Shown here piece after piece: positions 19,590 through 30,514 of a stretch of DNA of 64,000 bases. The number at the start of each line of letters is the position of its first letter. The stretch's first letter is position 1. The notes beneath the pieces were generated by a model. That model ran no database searches and had not been told where the DNA came from. It saw only the letters and a program-made list of their open reading frames with translations. The stretch comes from Camellia lanceoleosa (Eukaryota > Streptophyta > Magnoliopsida > Ericales > Theaceae): contig CM045763.1 of NCBI GenBank assembly GCA_025200525.1, positions 159,780,246 through 159,844,245 on the forward strand, written 5' to 3'. Both the position numbers and the translations under genes were made by a program.

Positions 19590-22500
19590 ATGGCTGACGA
19601 TGTTTCACACGTCGGGACTCCCCCGGATCACGAGATGGATCCCGGGGTCGAGCTCCTCCCGTTGAGCGAGCGTCCCTTCGACCCGGCGACCTACCGCCCG
19701 GCGATCTACGTCCTACCTCCGGATGGTCTTCGCCATTTCCGCGGCTTTGACCGAGCGCTAGACCGGGAGCTTCTCCTGCGCGAGCCGGCCTCTCACCTAT
19801 CCTTCGGCGCTTTCGAGGTAACATTTTTTTCTCCGTTTTACTTTCTGCAATGTAGAACTGTTAACTGCCATAGCTGAATCTGTTCTTTAACTGCTTAGCT
19901 CTGATATGTTGTGCACTGTAGCTGATCGCAATCATACTTGCAACTGATATCTGTTTAAGACGGACACATGCACCCACGTTGCACTAGCCTTAACCACCCA
20001 AACACACGGCACACACCGTACTTCACTACAAATCTACCGACACCCGGCACTTATTTGAATCTGAAAACATATTGTATGCTGTATTTAAACTGAACCACAC
20101 AAAACACGCTGACGCATCATACGTTGTAGTTCACCTACTAGCACACTATAACCCGATACCTGCTTGAATCTAAAAAATGTGCACACATGCACCATATCTG
20201 TATGCTGATCCTCACAAACACACTGACACGTCACAGGCCGTAGTCCACCGTAGTACACTGAAACCTGATATCTGCTTGGATCTGAAAAATGTGCACACGT
20301 GCACCATGTTTACATTGCACTTACTCAAAACACGCTGACGCATCAAACACTGTAGTCCACCGTAGGCGCACCGGCACCCGGTATCTGTTTGAATCTGAAA
20401 AACTTGCACGCATGCTAGATTTGTATCGACTTTAACATGTTTCCTCAGAACTGTACATTTCATTTTGCTTCGCAACTATTTGTTTGAAAACAGGGAGACT
20501 CCCATACCATCCGCGGGTATGGGAACGTCGTGGCTCGGGATTGGTATTTGGAGCTTCTCGAGGCGGTTCGACGCATCGTAGACGAGGCGGGCTTTGGTTC
20601 CTTTTGCGGTGCGACCCGACTCCGCTTCGCGAGCCTCTTCTAGCATACTGGCGAGAGGTGGTGGGAGACCACCGATTCATTTCACTTATGTGCAGCCGGG
20701 GACATGACGATGATCCCTTACGATTTCTCGGTGCTCGCCGGATCGGTAGGGGTGATCCGATCCTTCGACACCGATATGGACGAGTGGACCGCCGCTCAGA
20801 TCTATTTGCTTGGCGAGGCGGCACCTCTTGCTCGTCCAGGCTTTGTCCGCTACTCCTAGTTCGAGTGCGATTGAGTGCAACTGCGTTGGTGGCGGCGGCT
20901 CTGATGACCGAGGCGGCCGTAGAGCAGTACGTGCGTGGCTTTTTGATGTTTTTGCTTGGGACGACCCTCTTCGCCGACCGGGCGAACACAGTGCCCATCT
21001 GCCTTCTCAGCGCACTAGTGGATGTTCGGGACATCTTGCGTTTCGATTAGGGTGGTGCGGCTCTGGCTACCCTCTATGGCTATATGAGCTCAGTCTCTCT
21101 GGCGGGGGCGATTGCTTTCGAGGAGCTCTTGGCGAGCTTGGGAGAATGCGTCTTCTCCTCGCTTTACATTTACGCTCTATACTTTACGTATTACGCACTG
21201 CACACTTTGTACGCTTCACACGCAGTATCGTACACCTGCACACACATACTACCTTTTAATCGACTGCACACTGCTCACATTGTACATTCTGCAAAATATA
21301 CTGCACAACACTCGGCTCTGCTATTTCTGCTTTACTCTGTATTCTACTTTATCTGATAAATGTACTGGTATTCACCTTGCAGTTGTGGGTTTATGCCTAC
21401 TTCCCCAGATTGGAGCCAGTGCCGGAGACGGAGACTCCTCTAGTCGTTCCCTTCTCGCGCCGCTACGATGGGAGGTGCACTCGGCGGCCCCGCGACACAT
21501 TCAGCTTTTTCCGCCGCTATTTCGACACCATCACTCCCGCAGAGGTATGTTTTACTTGCAGTTCATTTAAGCTTCGCTTTTCCACTGTATATTTGCAATA
21601 CCAGTAGGTAACAAACTGTATTTCAATTTCAGATCACCTGGCAGCCTTGGGCTGCTCTGCCAGCGATGGTGCGGGATCGGTTTGCCGGCGCCGTCGAGAC
21701 CTCGCGTTACCAGATTTTGCTGGAGGGCCCGGTCTGTCGGGCTTGGTACCTAGGTGAGCGCTTCTTGCGTCAGACCCTGGGGTTACCTGAGCAGATAGTC
21801 CCGATGCACCCTCCTGAGCATATGAGGGACACCGAGCGTTTCACCGCTAAGTAGATGGCGGACTACACCATCGGCTGGGAGGCGGGCAACCCAGGCGAGG
21901 CGATTACTCGAATGCGTCCGGACCTTCATCATGCGGCCTCTGGCGGTGGTCGCTGGTGAGAGAGAGACCTGCGCCGTGGCGGGCGGGAGTAGGAGGTGGA
22001 GCGCCGAGGAGGCTCGAGTCATGGCGGTGGAGTCCAGAGAGGACGGGAGGCTAGCTGGCCCGCTTTGCCTACTTCACTGTCTTTCCGGGGGTCGGATGGG
22101 GTGACCTATCAGATTCCCTTCGCCCCTCCGCCGGCTGATCACGAGTTTGTCGGTATCCCCGACTTGCCTCCGGTATGTACTACTGCATTTCTGTACAGTT
22201 ATTTCATTTTAGTTTATTTGATATTCCACAGAATATTGATGCATCTGATTCCCTTGCAGGCGTCTTCTGAGTACACCCGGCAGTCATTGGAGATGAATGC
22301 CTCCATGGCGGGGATGTTGCAGCGGACCTTCGAGTTCTTAGCCTTTTACGGCCTTCCGGTATGTTCTCATAGCTTCAAACTATACACAAACTGCTTCACA
22401 TAATCTGATGCATAACACAACACTGGACATCCAACCCTCACGGCACTTGATACACTGTATTCATACACTGCATTCTGTACTAATAAACTGCTCACGGCAT

Positions 22501-22949
22501 TCATACTCTGTATTCATACACTGCATTCTGCACTGATAAACTGCTCACCAGATCAGAGACTATACTCGCCTGCTTGCGTGACCGGAGAACCGCTTCACAT
22601 TCATTCTACTCAAAATTTTGCATTGATAAACTGCTTCATGTGTACTGATGCATTTGCCTTTTGTACTTTTCAGCCTCCCTTCCTGATTCCTCCAGCGGGT
22701 GGTGGCGCTCCATCTGGACCTTCCATTTCTACTCGGGATGGCAGGATATTCCCCGCACCAGAGGAGGGCGTACTTACGCCGGGAGCGACTCATGGCTCCA
22801 ATTCGAGCAGCGAGTCTGAGGAGGGGGCGAAGTTATCCGAGGAGGAGGCCAGTGGCAGCTCGGGCTCGGACAGTGACACTTCTGGTGATGCTCCTGGACT
22901 TCTACCCAGGAAGAGAGCGAGGACAGATCCCCCGGCGCGAGGCCATTGA
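19590..22949 (+). pseudogene. PMD copy 2: six-exon plant mobile domain gene, antisense in T2, broken
   Basis: Exons are 19590-19817, 20494-21144, 21383-21544, 21633-22172, 22260-22358 and 22674-22949; introns 1, 3, 4 and 5 are GT-AG. Exon 1 gives VELLPLSERPFDPATYRPAI. Exon 2 has ERWWETTDSFHL, GDMTMIPYDFSVLAG and RGFLMFLLGTTLFADR, the PMD signatures. Exon 3 has FFRRYFDTITPAE. Exon 4 has GERFLRQTLGLPEQIVP. Exon 6 is acidic and Ser-rich and ends in LLPRKRARTDPP, a possible nuclear signal. Exons 1, 3 and 5 match copy 1 exactly in length (228, 162, 99). In-frame stops occur in exon 2 (TAG at 20641, near 20857 and at 21048) and exon 4 (near 21852), with a frameshift in exon 2. The donor of intron 2 is AA instead of GT. 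The role, probably nuclear, is inferred from the family. Confidence 0.88.
19955..20420. repeat. About 110-bp tandem repeat in intron 1 of PMD copy 2
   Basis: Units share GTGCACACATGCACCAT (about 20179), again at about 20290, and degenerate copies at about 19962 and 20403. Each has GATATCTG or GATACCTG, CACTGACACGTCAC and GTAGTCCACCGTAG. Reverse-complemented, the unit matches the 109-bp unit in copy 1 intron 1 (3355-3780). Confidence 0.85.
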
Positions 22950-23019
22950 TGATGCTGATGACCCAGACTTTTGCTGTTTCTTTTATTTCTTTTCTTGTAC
23001 TTTTCTCTTTTGTTGGTAG

Positions 23020-24740
23020 ATAGAGTACTTTGTACTGCCGCAAGCAGGTTTTTGTTCCCAAAACTATGTACTTGAAAGAGATGATATGAAATGGAACAAA
23101 CTTTTTGTCTGAAAAAGTGTTACATTTGTATATATCTGCATATTTCATACTTTGCACTGCATTGCATCATATTACCCCTCAAATGTAAATGAAAATGATT
23201 TGTTGTCTGACAATTGAACACTTGCACTGTAATAATCAGATAACCAACCAACTAAACAGCAACACAACACATACGAACCCTCGCTCAAAATCGGATACCT
23301 GACCCATACTCTGGGGACTAATCTGCTGATTGATCTCAGACGCACCCGAACGCAAAGATTCGGCCCATTCGGCATACAACAAATTCTGAACCAACAACCC
23401 AATCTGACAAGACGGACCAGGAAAGCAGAAACAGTTATAGTTGAAACACATCCGGATGTCCCAAATCATCCCTTTCCTTCTCCTGCCTCACACGAATGTA
23501 GAGAATGGCACAGCATTCAGAGCACAAACGATCTTTTCGAAGTAAGGAAGGGTTTCACGACCGGGGTATCGAGCCTACCACAGGACACGGCGAGACAGAC
23601 TCAAACAAAGAAACAAAGGCACACGACCTGACATAACGAGACATGCTCGGAAAAGACTCGAAGCCAAAAGCAAGACCGACAAATCAGAAGACACGACACA
23701 CGGACGTGTTTACAAAGACCTCAGATCTCGAGGAGCAAGTTCCTCCGGGTATTATTCCCACCCTTTCCGATTTGCGATACTCACATCACTCGGCCCTCAA
23801 GCTCGGTTTTTCTCACAAAACCCTTCTCCTTACTTTTCTCTCAACTTACTCCTCTCTATTCTTTATTCTCTCATTTTTCAATCCCTCCCCAGGCATGGTT
23901 GTCGGGTAAATGAGAGGTTGCGGGTTCACGCCCGATACAGCTAGCTCGCAGCCACTTCTTCTGGTAGATAGGGTGCCTCTCGGGCAAGTGTGTTGACGGG
24001 GGAAAGATAGAAGACCAGACTCAATTGTGCCCCTAGTTCGTCACTTTGACCATTTTTTGTTTTCTAAAACAATTTTGATCAAAAATGAGAGTTGGATTAA
24101 CACACTTATTCAATTTTTGAATTGAAAATCATGCAAGTTAGGCTGTGAGCACTGAAAATTCTCCTTTTTGGTTCCAAACATGGTCCAATTTTGAAAATGA
24201 AAGAGTTTTCGAGAAAATAAGTCAACCTCAGTGAAAATTTTCAAAAACTATTTCTGCAAACAATCAACGCTCAACAAGCGTAGAACTTACCCTCGAGATA
24301 TGCAACCTCGGATCGGAGGCAATGGAAAATTGCCCCTGGCTTAAAGGGGGATAAGGCAACGGAAAGTTACCCCTGGTTTGGACGGTAACTCAGGGCGACT
24401 TATGGCAATGCATGGCAACGGAAAGTTGCCCCTTGTTTGGATGATGCCAAGGCATGTCGTAAGCCAGTCCTTGTTGATGACGATCGAACCCTTGGACGCG
24501 GAGGAGTCGAAGACGGTTTGAATCAATATGTGGACACAGTCAGCTGGAAGGTGTTGGTGGTTTGGACTTCAAGAGGAAGTTAATCACGTAATTCCAGGTT
24601 GCTGCAATCGAGACATTGGATTCGGAGGAGGCACAAGTGATCAAAACCATGACATGGACTGAGACGCTAGGGAAGCGTTGGGGGCTGGACTTCAGGATGA
24701 AGTTGCCTACGTATCCCAAACATGGGAATCAAGCCTTACG
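23020..24740 (-). other. T2 untranslated region between PMD 3' flank and homopurine tract
   Basis: Bases 23025-23165 are the shared PMD 3' flank. Read on the minus strand, 23500-24760 matches T3 (35640-36860) and T4 (59400-60720): ACGTAAGGCTTGATTCCCA, GGATACGTAGGCAACTTCA, GGGCAACTTTCCGTTGCC words and a GAGAGAAAAAGTGAGGA-type segment. No gene was recognised. Confidence 0.65.
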
Positions 24741-24785
24741 TAGTTCCGGTTAAGGTACACTCGGGTATTTTAACCTTCACTGTTT

Positions 24786-24972
24786 AGGCTCTAACTTTTG
24801 CCAAGGCGCCTGTTGCAGGTTTTCGACCTTGCGAGCTATGTTTTTTTTTTCATTCTTTTTCTTTTCTTTTGCATTTCTTTTGCTATATTTTTTCTCTTTT
24901 TTTTCTTCTTTTTGAATTTTTTCTTTTTTTTGCATTTTTGTATCTTTCTTTTGCTCTAACTTTTGCACAGGC
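24786..24972 (-). repeat. Homopurine tract (sense strand) of T2 bracketed by direct repeats
   Basis: The plus strand shows about 110 bases of almost pure T with some C (24838-24950). It lies between two copies of GCTCTAACTTTTGC (24788 and 24953); in element sense these read GCAAAAGTTAGAGC. The same bracketed tract occurs in T3 and T4. Lysine-rich frames on the minus strand arise from composition. Confidence 0.85.
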
Positions 24973-25231
24973 CGCCCTTAGGGTTTTGGCCAAATGAGCC
25001 TCAAAAGGGTAAAAGTGTAGCAAGCCCATGCCAAGCGGTTTGAGATTGAAGCCTTCTGTGTCCGGAGAAGCTTGTTGTGTTGATTTGCATGCAAAGTCCA
25101 TCACGGTTGCTTCTCGAGCTTTGCTTGGTGGGATCTGATCTCCCTGATCTGACTTTGATGCCTCTTGCTCGAGGGCTACCTCGAAATGGGCCACACAGGC
25201 GTTTCATGGTACTGAATGTTTTGAATAGATC
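24973..25231 (-). other. T2 region after the pol deletion; no recognised domain
   Basis: A minus-strand frame of about 100 codons (25194-24883) runs into the homopurine tract. Similar text (TGCCTCTTG, ATTGAAGCC, CCATGCCAA) occurs in T4 at 60960-61200, so the segment is family sequence. I do not recognise a domain in it. Confidence 0.45.
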
Positions 25232-25530
25232 CTAGGTTTGAAACAGATGAATTGAAACTTGAGGCAGGCGATCTGGGTCATACAATCTCAAGAGCGGTTC
25301 CACATCGGTCTTCGCAAGACTGCGCAAAATATTTTGTTTTTGAAAGTTTTTAAGAAAGCGACAAATCGCTCGCGTTGAAGATAGTATGGAACCAGTCTGG
25401 ATCGGACCAAGATCCTTCTCAGTACTCACGCCGACAAGCATGATTTCATTCATTAAAAGCTTAGCACGCCTCTCTTTCTCTCAAAATGATCAAAGTTTTA
25501 CAAAACCCGAGGAATTACTTCCTCTTCGTT
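25232..25530 (-). pseudogene. T2 pol remnant: region just before the reverse transcriptase core
   Basis: MNEIMLVGVSTEKDLGPIQ aligns with T3 MNEIMFVNVSTEEDPGLVQI (34784 onward), the segment that leads into the reverse transcriptase of Tat elements. After about 25 codons it passes into TDVEPLLRLYDPDRLPQV, which T4 shares but T3 does not. The catalytic core, RNase H and integrase are absent, so this is a deletion scar rather than a working gene. Confidence 0.7.
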
Positions 25531-26144
25531 TTCATCACCGCAGTGTTTGAAAATGGTTTTATGGAAAGCTCAGGTCATCATAACGATGTTCAAGGCACAA
25601 GAGAACAGGCGGTATGCACTGTCGTTCCATTCACATCTTCCGGCACGGCTAACTCAAATAGCAACGGATACGGCACATGATAGCCGCAGCTGTTTCATTC
25701 AGATTTGGTGGTATAACCGGCTTCTCGGCAGAAACAGACTCAAAAGCAAAAACAACTGTTTATAAGACAAAACGGTGTTTGAGGCAACAACCCCGCAATC
25801 ACCTGGTATACTATACAAGAGGGACTGACTCATTACAACAAGACAGACCTTGTAAGCAAAAAGACTGACTCAGTACAGAGAGACAGACTCAAAACAAAAC
25901 AAAACAAAGACTGACTCGACACCCAAGTCAGAATTTACAAAACTAGCATTGGTCGATGCTCAAAAATGCGTGCCAAACGCTACACCCAAAAATGTACCAG
26001 ACACTGCCTGCAGGCGGTTCACCTTTTAATCACACACTCGCGGTATCTGTGTTCTCGGTATCTGTGTCCTCAAAATCCAAGAATTCTGTAGTGACTGATT
26101 TGGCCGAGGTAGGCGGGAGGATAACCTTGTTGTCAATCAAATCC
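25531..26144 (-). other. T2 gag-pol spacer with end of the gag C-terminal region
   Basis: On the minus strand, EDLIDNKVILPPTSAKSVT (from about 26155) continues the gag reading after its stop at 26145, in the conserved Tat form DLIDNK. Downstream is low-information sequence with repeated GACTGACTC words around 25820-25920. T4 has the same order at 61600-62080. Confidence 0.6.
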
Positions 26145-27050
26145 TCAGACCTCATGGAGGCGGAAGCAATTATCGATTAGGGGTGGCGGTCTGGCGATGG
26201 TACGCCAAAGATCTTGAGTGGCATCATGGGTTGCTGGAAGGGGTTTGGGGAGCGGCCTAGGATCGAGAGGTGTAAGATGCCCCTTTTTGGCCAAGATCAG
26301 GAGTGCCCTAGACAAAGGCATGTAGAGGGGATGGAAGACCCTGCGCCCTCGGGGCAGGTACTTCGGAGCCTGAGCACTCTTGCTAGATGCACTAGCAAAT
26401 GGATCGGCGGGCGCGGCCTTGGATTTCTGATCCTTCCCGGATGCGAGGTTGGGAGCGAGAAGAACTGTTTTGGCATGACGGGGCCTATCCCGGTTCTCCG
26501 ATTGACTGGAACTGCCCTCAGGCGGGGTGGGGAAAGCGTCTTTCATAGCTTTTGTCACAACTGCAGATACCTGTTGCTTGTTCATTCCCCCGGCTTTCAA
26601 AGCCTTGACTGCCCACAACAGCTGTTCGATAGGGTCGGCATCTGCCTTCATCTTATCTTTACTTCTGGTCTCGGCCTGGTTGAGGGTTTGGGTGGATATT
26701 GGTGCATCATTGCCATGGTTGGAGGCCATCTCTGGTTGACTCAGTTCAATCACAATTCGCCCCAACAGCGGGGGCTCCTGAGGTACAAAGCTCCCGGCAT
26801 ATGGTGCGACTGGCGGTGAAGCAGACATCCCATAGGTGAGATCCGCCACGGATCTTTGGAGATCACCTATCATTCCCATTAGTTCAAATGTAGTAGGCTC
26901 GCGAGCCTGATATAGTTGAGGGATCCAAATTGGATGTGCGGCAGGCGACCTGGGTGGATGCGGCATGTCAACAGTAGTCTCATCCTGTGGGGTAATTCCT
27001 TGATCCAACGCGGCCGCCATGACCACAATCTCTTCTGAATTCTGCGTCAT
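26145..27050 (-). CDS. gag: T2 gag C-terminal module, 301 codons, uninterrupted
   Basis: The frame starts at the ATG at 27050 (MTQNSEEIVV) and is the longest clean frame with a recognisable family. Order: TTFELMGMIGDLQRSVADL (about residues 53-71), DPIEQLLWAVKALKAGGMNK (about 136-155), then FHPLYMPLSRALLILAKKGH and the start of the Tat-type CxxH..HDTxxC knuckle zone, here degraded (DATQDLWRTIARP ... NCFRLHEV). The N-terminal capsid-like gag part seen in T3 (EKDQVHIIVRNL) is missing. Gag would bind and package the element's RNA in cytoplasmic particles; this fragment probably cannot form particles alone. Confidence 0.7.
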   Translation of the reverse strand: MTQNSEEIVVMAAALDQGITPQDETTVDMPHPPRSPAAHPIWIPQLYQAREPTTFELMGMIGDLQRSVADLTYGMSASPPVAPYAGSFVPQEPPLLGRIVIELSQPEMASNHGNDAPISTQTLNQAETRSKDKMKADADPIEQLLWAVKALKAGGMNKQQVSAVVTKAMKDAFPTPPEGSSSQSENRDRPRHAKTVLLAPNLASGKDQKSKAAPADPFASASSKSAQAPKYLPRGRRVFHPLYMPLSRALLILAKKGHLTPLDPRPLPKPLPATHDATQDLWRTIARPPPLIDNCFRLHEV

Positions 27051-27731
27051 ACTGAGACACTAGCTATCCTGGATCAACCCTCTGAATCTCTGAACTGAAA
27101 CGGAAAACAAGCAGTATTTCAGCCCCAAACAGATCAAACACGGATGTAGCCGGACAACTGCACTCTACTACTGAACACTGTTCCCCAGAATCACTATTCA
27201 AAACTGAACTGACACCCGCAGACACAGCTGATTCTCAACAACACTGATACTGGTGCCCTCAGGCCGGATACCCAAACTTGCAAACTGATATATGCGTTCC
27301 CTGCAGAGATACACTCTAAAAGCACATAGCAAGTAAGAGAGAGCCAAAACACCCCTATGTTGGGGTAGGGTTTCCCTGTCCTATTTTGTCAGGAGCTAGG
27401 GTTTCACTACGCACACAGCGGTTTCAAACAACCTATATCGGGTGAGCAACCTGTCCTAGTTTGGAATGGCCACTATGGATCCGAATATGCACTAGGTCGA
27501 ATGGTCAAAAAGGGTGCCCCGGTAAAATCGGGGTTTGTGTTCCCATCTTGGCGAGAGCCGTGTAACGTCGACCTTATGGACATGCCTTGACAAGACAAGC
27601 CTCCAAGAACCGCTCAGGAATAGCAGATGGCCAACACGGTGTCCTAGGTGCACCAATGCACATGCAATGCAAAGAAACACATAAGTGTAGTCAAAACAGG
27701 ATATCACGAGTTCGAGTCAAGCTCTCTAAAC
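27051..27731 (-). other. T2 5' leader
   Basis: On the minus strand it runs from PBS to gag. CCTAGTTTGGAA, AACCCTAGCTCCTGAC, GGGAAACCCTACCCC and GTGTTTTGGCTCTC recur in the leaders of T3 (31640-31785, plus) and T4 (63810-64000, minus). No upstream gene is evident; short frames only. Confidence 0.65.
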
Positions 27732-27749
27732 TCCCCAGCAGAGTCGCCA
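27732..27749 (-). other. Primer binding site of T2 (tRNA-Arg type)
   Basis: Minus-strand TGGCGACTCTGCTGGGGA lies 5 bases (GTTTC) after the LTR end at 27755. It differs at one position from the perfect complement of plant tRNA-Arg with a GACTCCGC acceptor. Confidence 0.88.
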
Positions 27750-29029
27750 GAAACTGTAGACGCGCCCGTGGGCTTCACTCTACAATTCGGACTCCTTTTT
27801 GTGTGTTACGGTTCTAAATCTGAACCAAAGAGTCCAACTCTGGCAAATCGTTTGAGAAAACAGATTTTTGAAAAGTAGTGCCAAACATGGACTGCTTTGC
27901 CAGATTACAGAGTCACCACCTAAATATTTTAAAATGGGAAATTTAGGAAACCCTGACTCGGTGCCGAAGGCCACGTGTCCGTCATCACCAAAGTGGTCTT
28001 GGCTCGGGAGCTTGGGTACGATCGGGGAAGGTCAGCTATGAGCACCCCCTTTCGCCCGGTCCGAAGACCGGCCTCTACTAACCGTGATATCCGTTTTTGA
28101 AAACATTACATGCTCTTATTCCAATTATTAGCCTAGAATTACTATGTTATGCGCGCAGCAAACAAGTATAGACTAGATTGCCTAATTTGGAAATAAACAT
28201 TGCATATCCGTTCGTTTTGAAAACAGTTTCGGCATTTGCTACTCGCAAGTAGGCTAAAACACGGATTTCAATGAGTTCTTCCAACTCAAGCAATCCAACC
28301 TCCACCCACAGGCATTCAAACAGTTTACCTCACATAAGCACTTAGCCGCATGGTAAGCATACTGTCATGTTAACATTCACACGCATGCGATATGCTAAAG
28401 CATAAATACTTACATCGTACTCCGTGCCAAAAACAAGAAACTATTTAGCAAGCATGCATGTCCCTAGTTCATGTTAGATGGCTAATGCAACACAGGCGAA
28501 GATGCAATTTAGAGTAGGCTCGGCTAACCCTAAAGATGGCATGTGAAATGCACTTTATTCGATGCACGTATTCAATTTGGAATTGAAAATACAATGCAGT
28601 TTGTATGATGTACCGAGCCCGATGCATGTCAACAAATGCATGGATGCACGCATGCATTGCATAAGGTATGTTAAAATAAACGTGCCCTAATACTAACCAT
28701 TAAAAGCAGGTAAGTAAAAGGTAAGAAAGAAGTGGGGGTTGGAAGACATGCACACCACTCACCCACACTTATTACAAATTTGCCCTCGCTCGGAGGGACC
28801 GAATAAATATTACAGATAATTAACTACGCAAGCTAACTAAATATTACAAATTAATTAAATTAACAAATTAATTAATCTGAGGAAAAATAGTAAACTGCCT
28901 CGGGGCGGGGGCTCAATGCACGTGCGCTCGGATTTCGCTCGGAATTGCACTGTCATGCCTAGATTGCCTCTGTTTTCCCTGCTTTGCACCTCGAGATCGC
29001 GAGTCTCAGGCGCTTCCTTGGATGCTGGG

Positions 29030-29150
29030 GATCACCACCGGCTAAACAGAATACCCACCGGCTGCTATATGTGGCCACCGGCACAAAATGAACTCATCGG
29101 CTATCAATAGACTGCCGGTCGGCACTAAATACTGCCGGCCGGCACTGAAT
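29030..29150 (-). repeat. CCGGC cluster B in the T2 right LTR
   Basis: CACCGGCTAAAC, CACCGGCTGC, CCACCGGCACAAAATG, CTGCCGGTCGGCAC and CTGCCGGCCGGCACTG are clustered about 2.25-2.35 kb into the LTR in sense orientation. The left LTR lost this cluster by deletion. Confidence 0.65.
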
Positions 29151-30436
29151 GTCTACAGAACCTGCAACTCACAGCAGCAGAGGGCAAAAACTTGCATGGC
29201 AATGTAATTCCAACAATGTATACACCAACCATGCCCCTTATCATATTTGTGACTCAAAGGGACATGTGCCTCGATTCTCGGGCCACCAATCACGCATTCC
29301 CATGCATGATGGCCTAAGGAACCAAATGTGCACTTTCAATTTCAAATGCATGCAAACCATATAAACAAACAAGGGTGCCGAACCTCTATCATGTTTATCT
29401 CAAGAGGCCTAGCATGCATGTGAATGCAATGAAATCCTAAGCATGTTGGCTAGCATGCAATATGGACAAGGCAAGGCGCTTATGTAAGCATACAAGCAAA
29501 CATGTAAGGCAAGCATGCAAACCAAATAAAAGGTGGACTTAAACATGATCTAGGCAACTCTAACTAGGCCTAAAATCAGTAGCCAAAATGCTAAGTGTGA
29601 GAGCTAAACACACATGCACATGTACACATGTTAAGGCACACAACTTAGGCATTAAACGAACCACTCTCGAGCACACTTGAAAGGAGATAACATAGATGAT
29701 TAGCATGCAACATGAGCTCTAAAATCATGTCAAAGTGTGGTGCTAAACCAACTCAAGATAGGCCAAACAAAGTATGCAAATGGTCCGAGGCTCAAAGCAA
29801 GTCAATGAGGCATTGAACTATTCTTATGCAAGACAATTATGGCATGCATTAAACAACTAAAAACAGGTTTTTAGCATGTTAAAACAAAGCCAAAAGGCTA
29901 CTTAGATGGCATCTAAGAGGCTTGAAACCAAAGGCATGCACAATGACCAAAACATGGAGCATTCGATACATGCTTTTAAAGCATTAAAGAGGCAACTAAG
30001 GCAAGCATACAAGCACACCAAAGGGACTGAAATGACATGCTAGATGATTCCAAACCATCAAAATAAAGTAAGCAACACATGCTACACATGCACGCTCAAA
30101 GGCTAGCAAGCCTAAAATGCAAAGGGCTATATAATGCATGCCAAGATCAACCCAAATGACTATGGACAGAGCTAAAACATGTCAAAATAAAAACAAAACA
30201 TTCACAAATCTAAGCCTAAAGCATGCTCAAATTAGGGCTAACAACCTAAGGTATGTTAAGGCAATACAAGGCATTACATGGCAACAATGCTAAGCATGCA
30301 TAAGGGACCAAAACCAACACATAGCAATGTTAAATCATGATATCCTAAGCATGAATAACTGTCCATACATGCTCAACACACACTCAAGCACAATGCTCCC
30401 TAAAGAGGCAAAACTTGTCTTTTTCAAGGACAACAA

Positions 30437-30514
30437 GGAGAGGGGGTGGCCCCCTCCTTCTTGGGACTTCAAGGCATCATCTTCACCACTGAAATCCCTC
30501 AAGATTTCAGTGGT
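30437..30514 (-). other. Two hairpins in the R-U5 part of the T2 LTR
   Basis: CACCACTGAAATC at 30482 pairs with GATTTCAGTGGTG ending at 30514, a perfect 13-bp stem with a 6-7 base loop. Beside it, AGGAGAGGGGG pairs imperfectly with CCCCCTCCT (30437-30460). T1 has both types at the corresponding site (7268-7345). Confidence 0.6.

Noticed and set aside
930..22949. PMD copies as functioning host genes
   Set aside because: In-frame stops, frameshifts and a lost splice donor in both copies, and location inside retrotransposons, indicate pseudogenes.
24777..25194. Lysine-rich minus-strand proteins near the homopurine tract
   Set aside because: Amino-acid content reflects A/G composition; the same tract in T3 and T4 reads in different frames.
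26214..26819. 201-codon plus-strand frame opposite the T2 gag
   Set aside because: Shadow of the gag frame; no family similarity on this strand.
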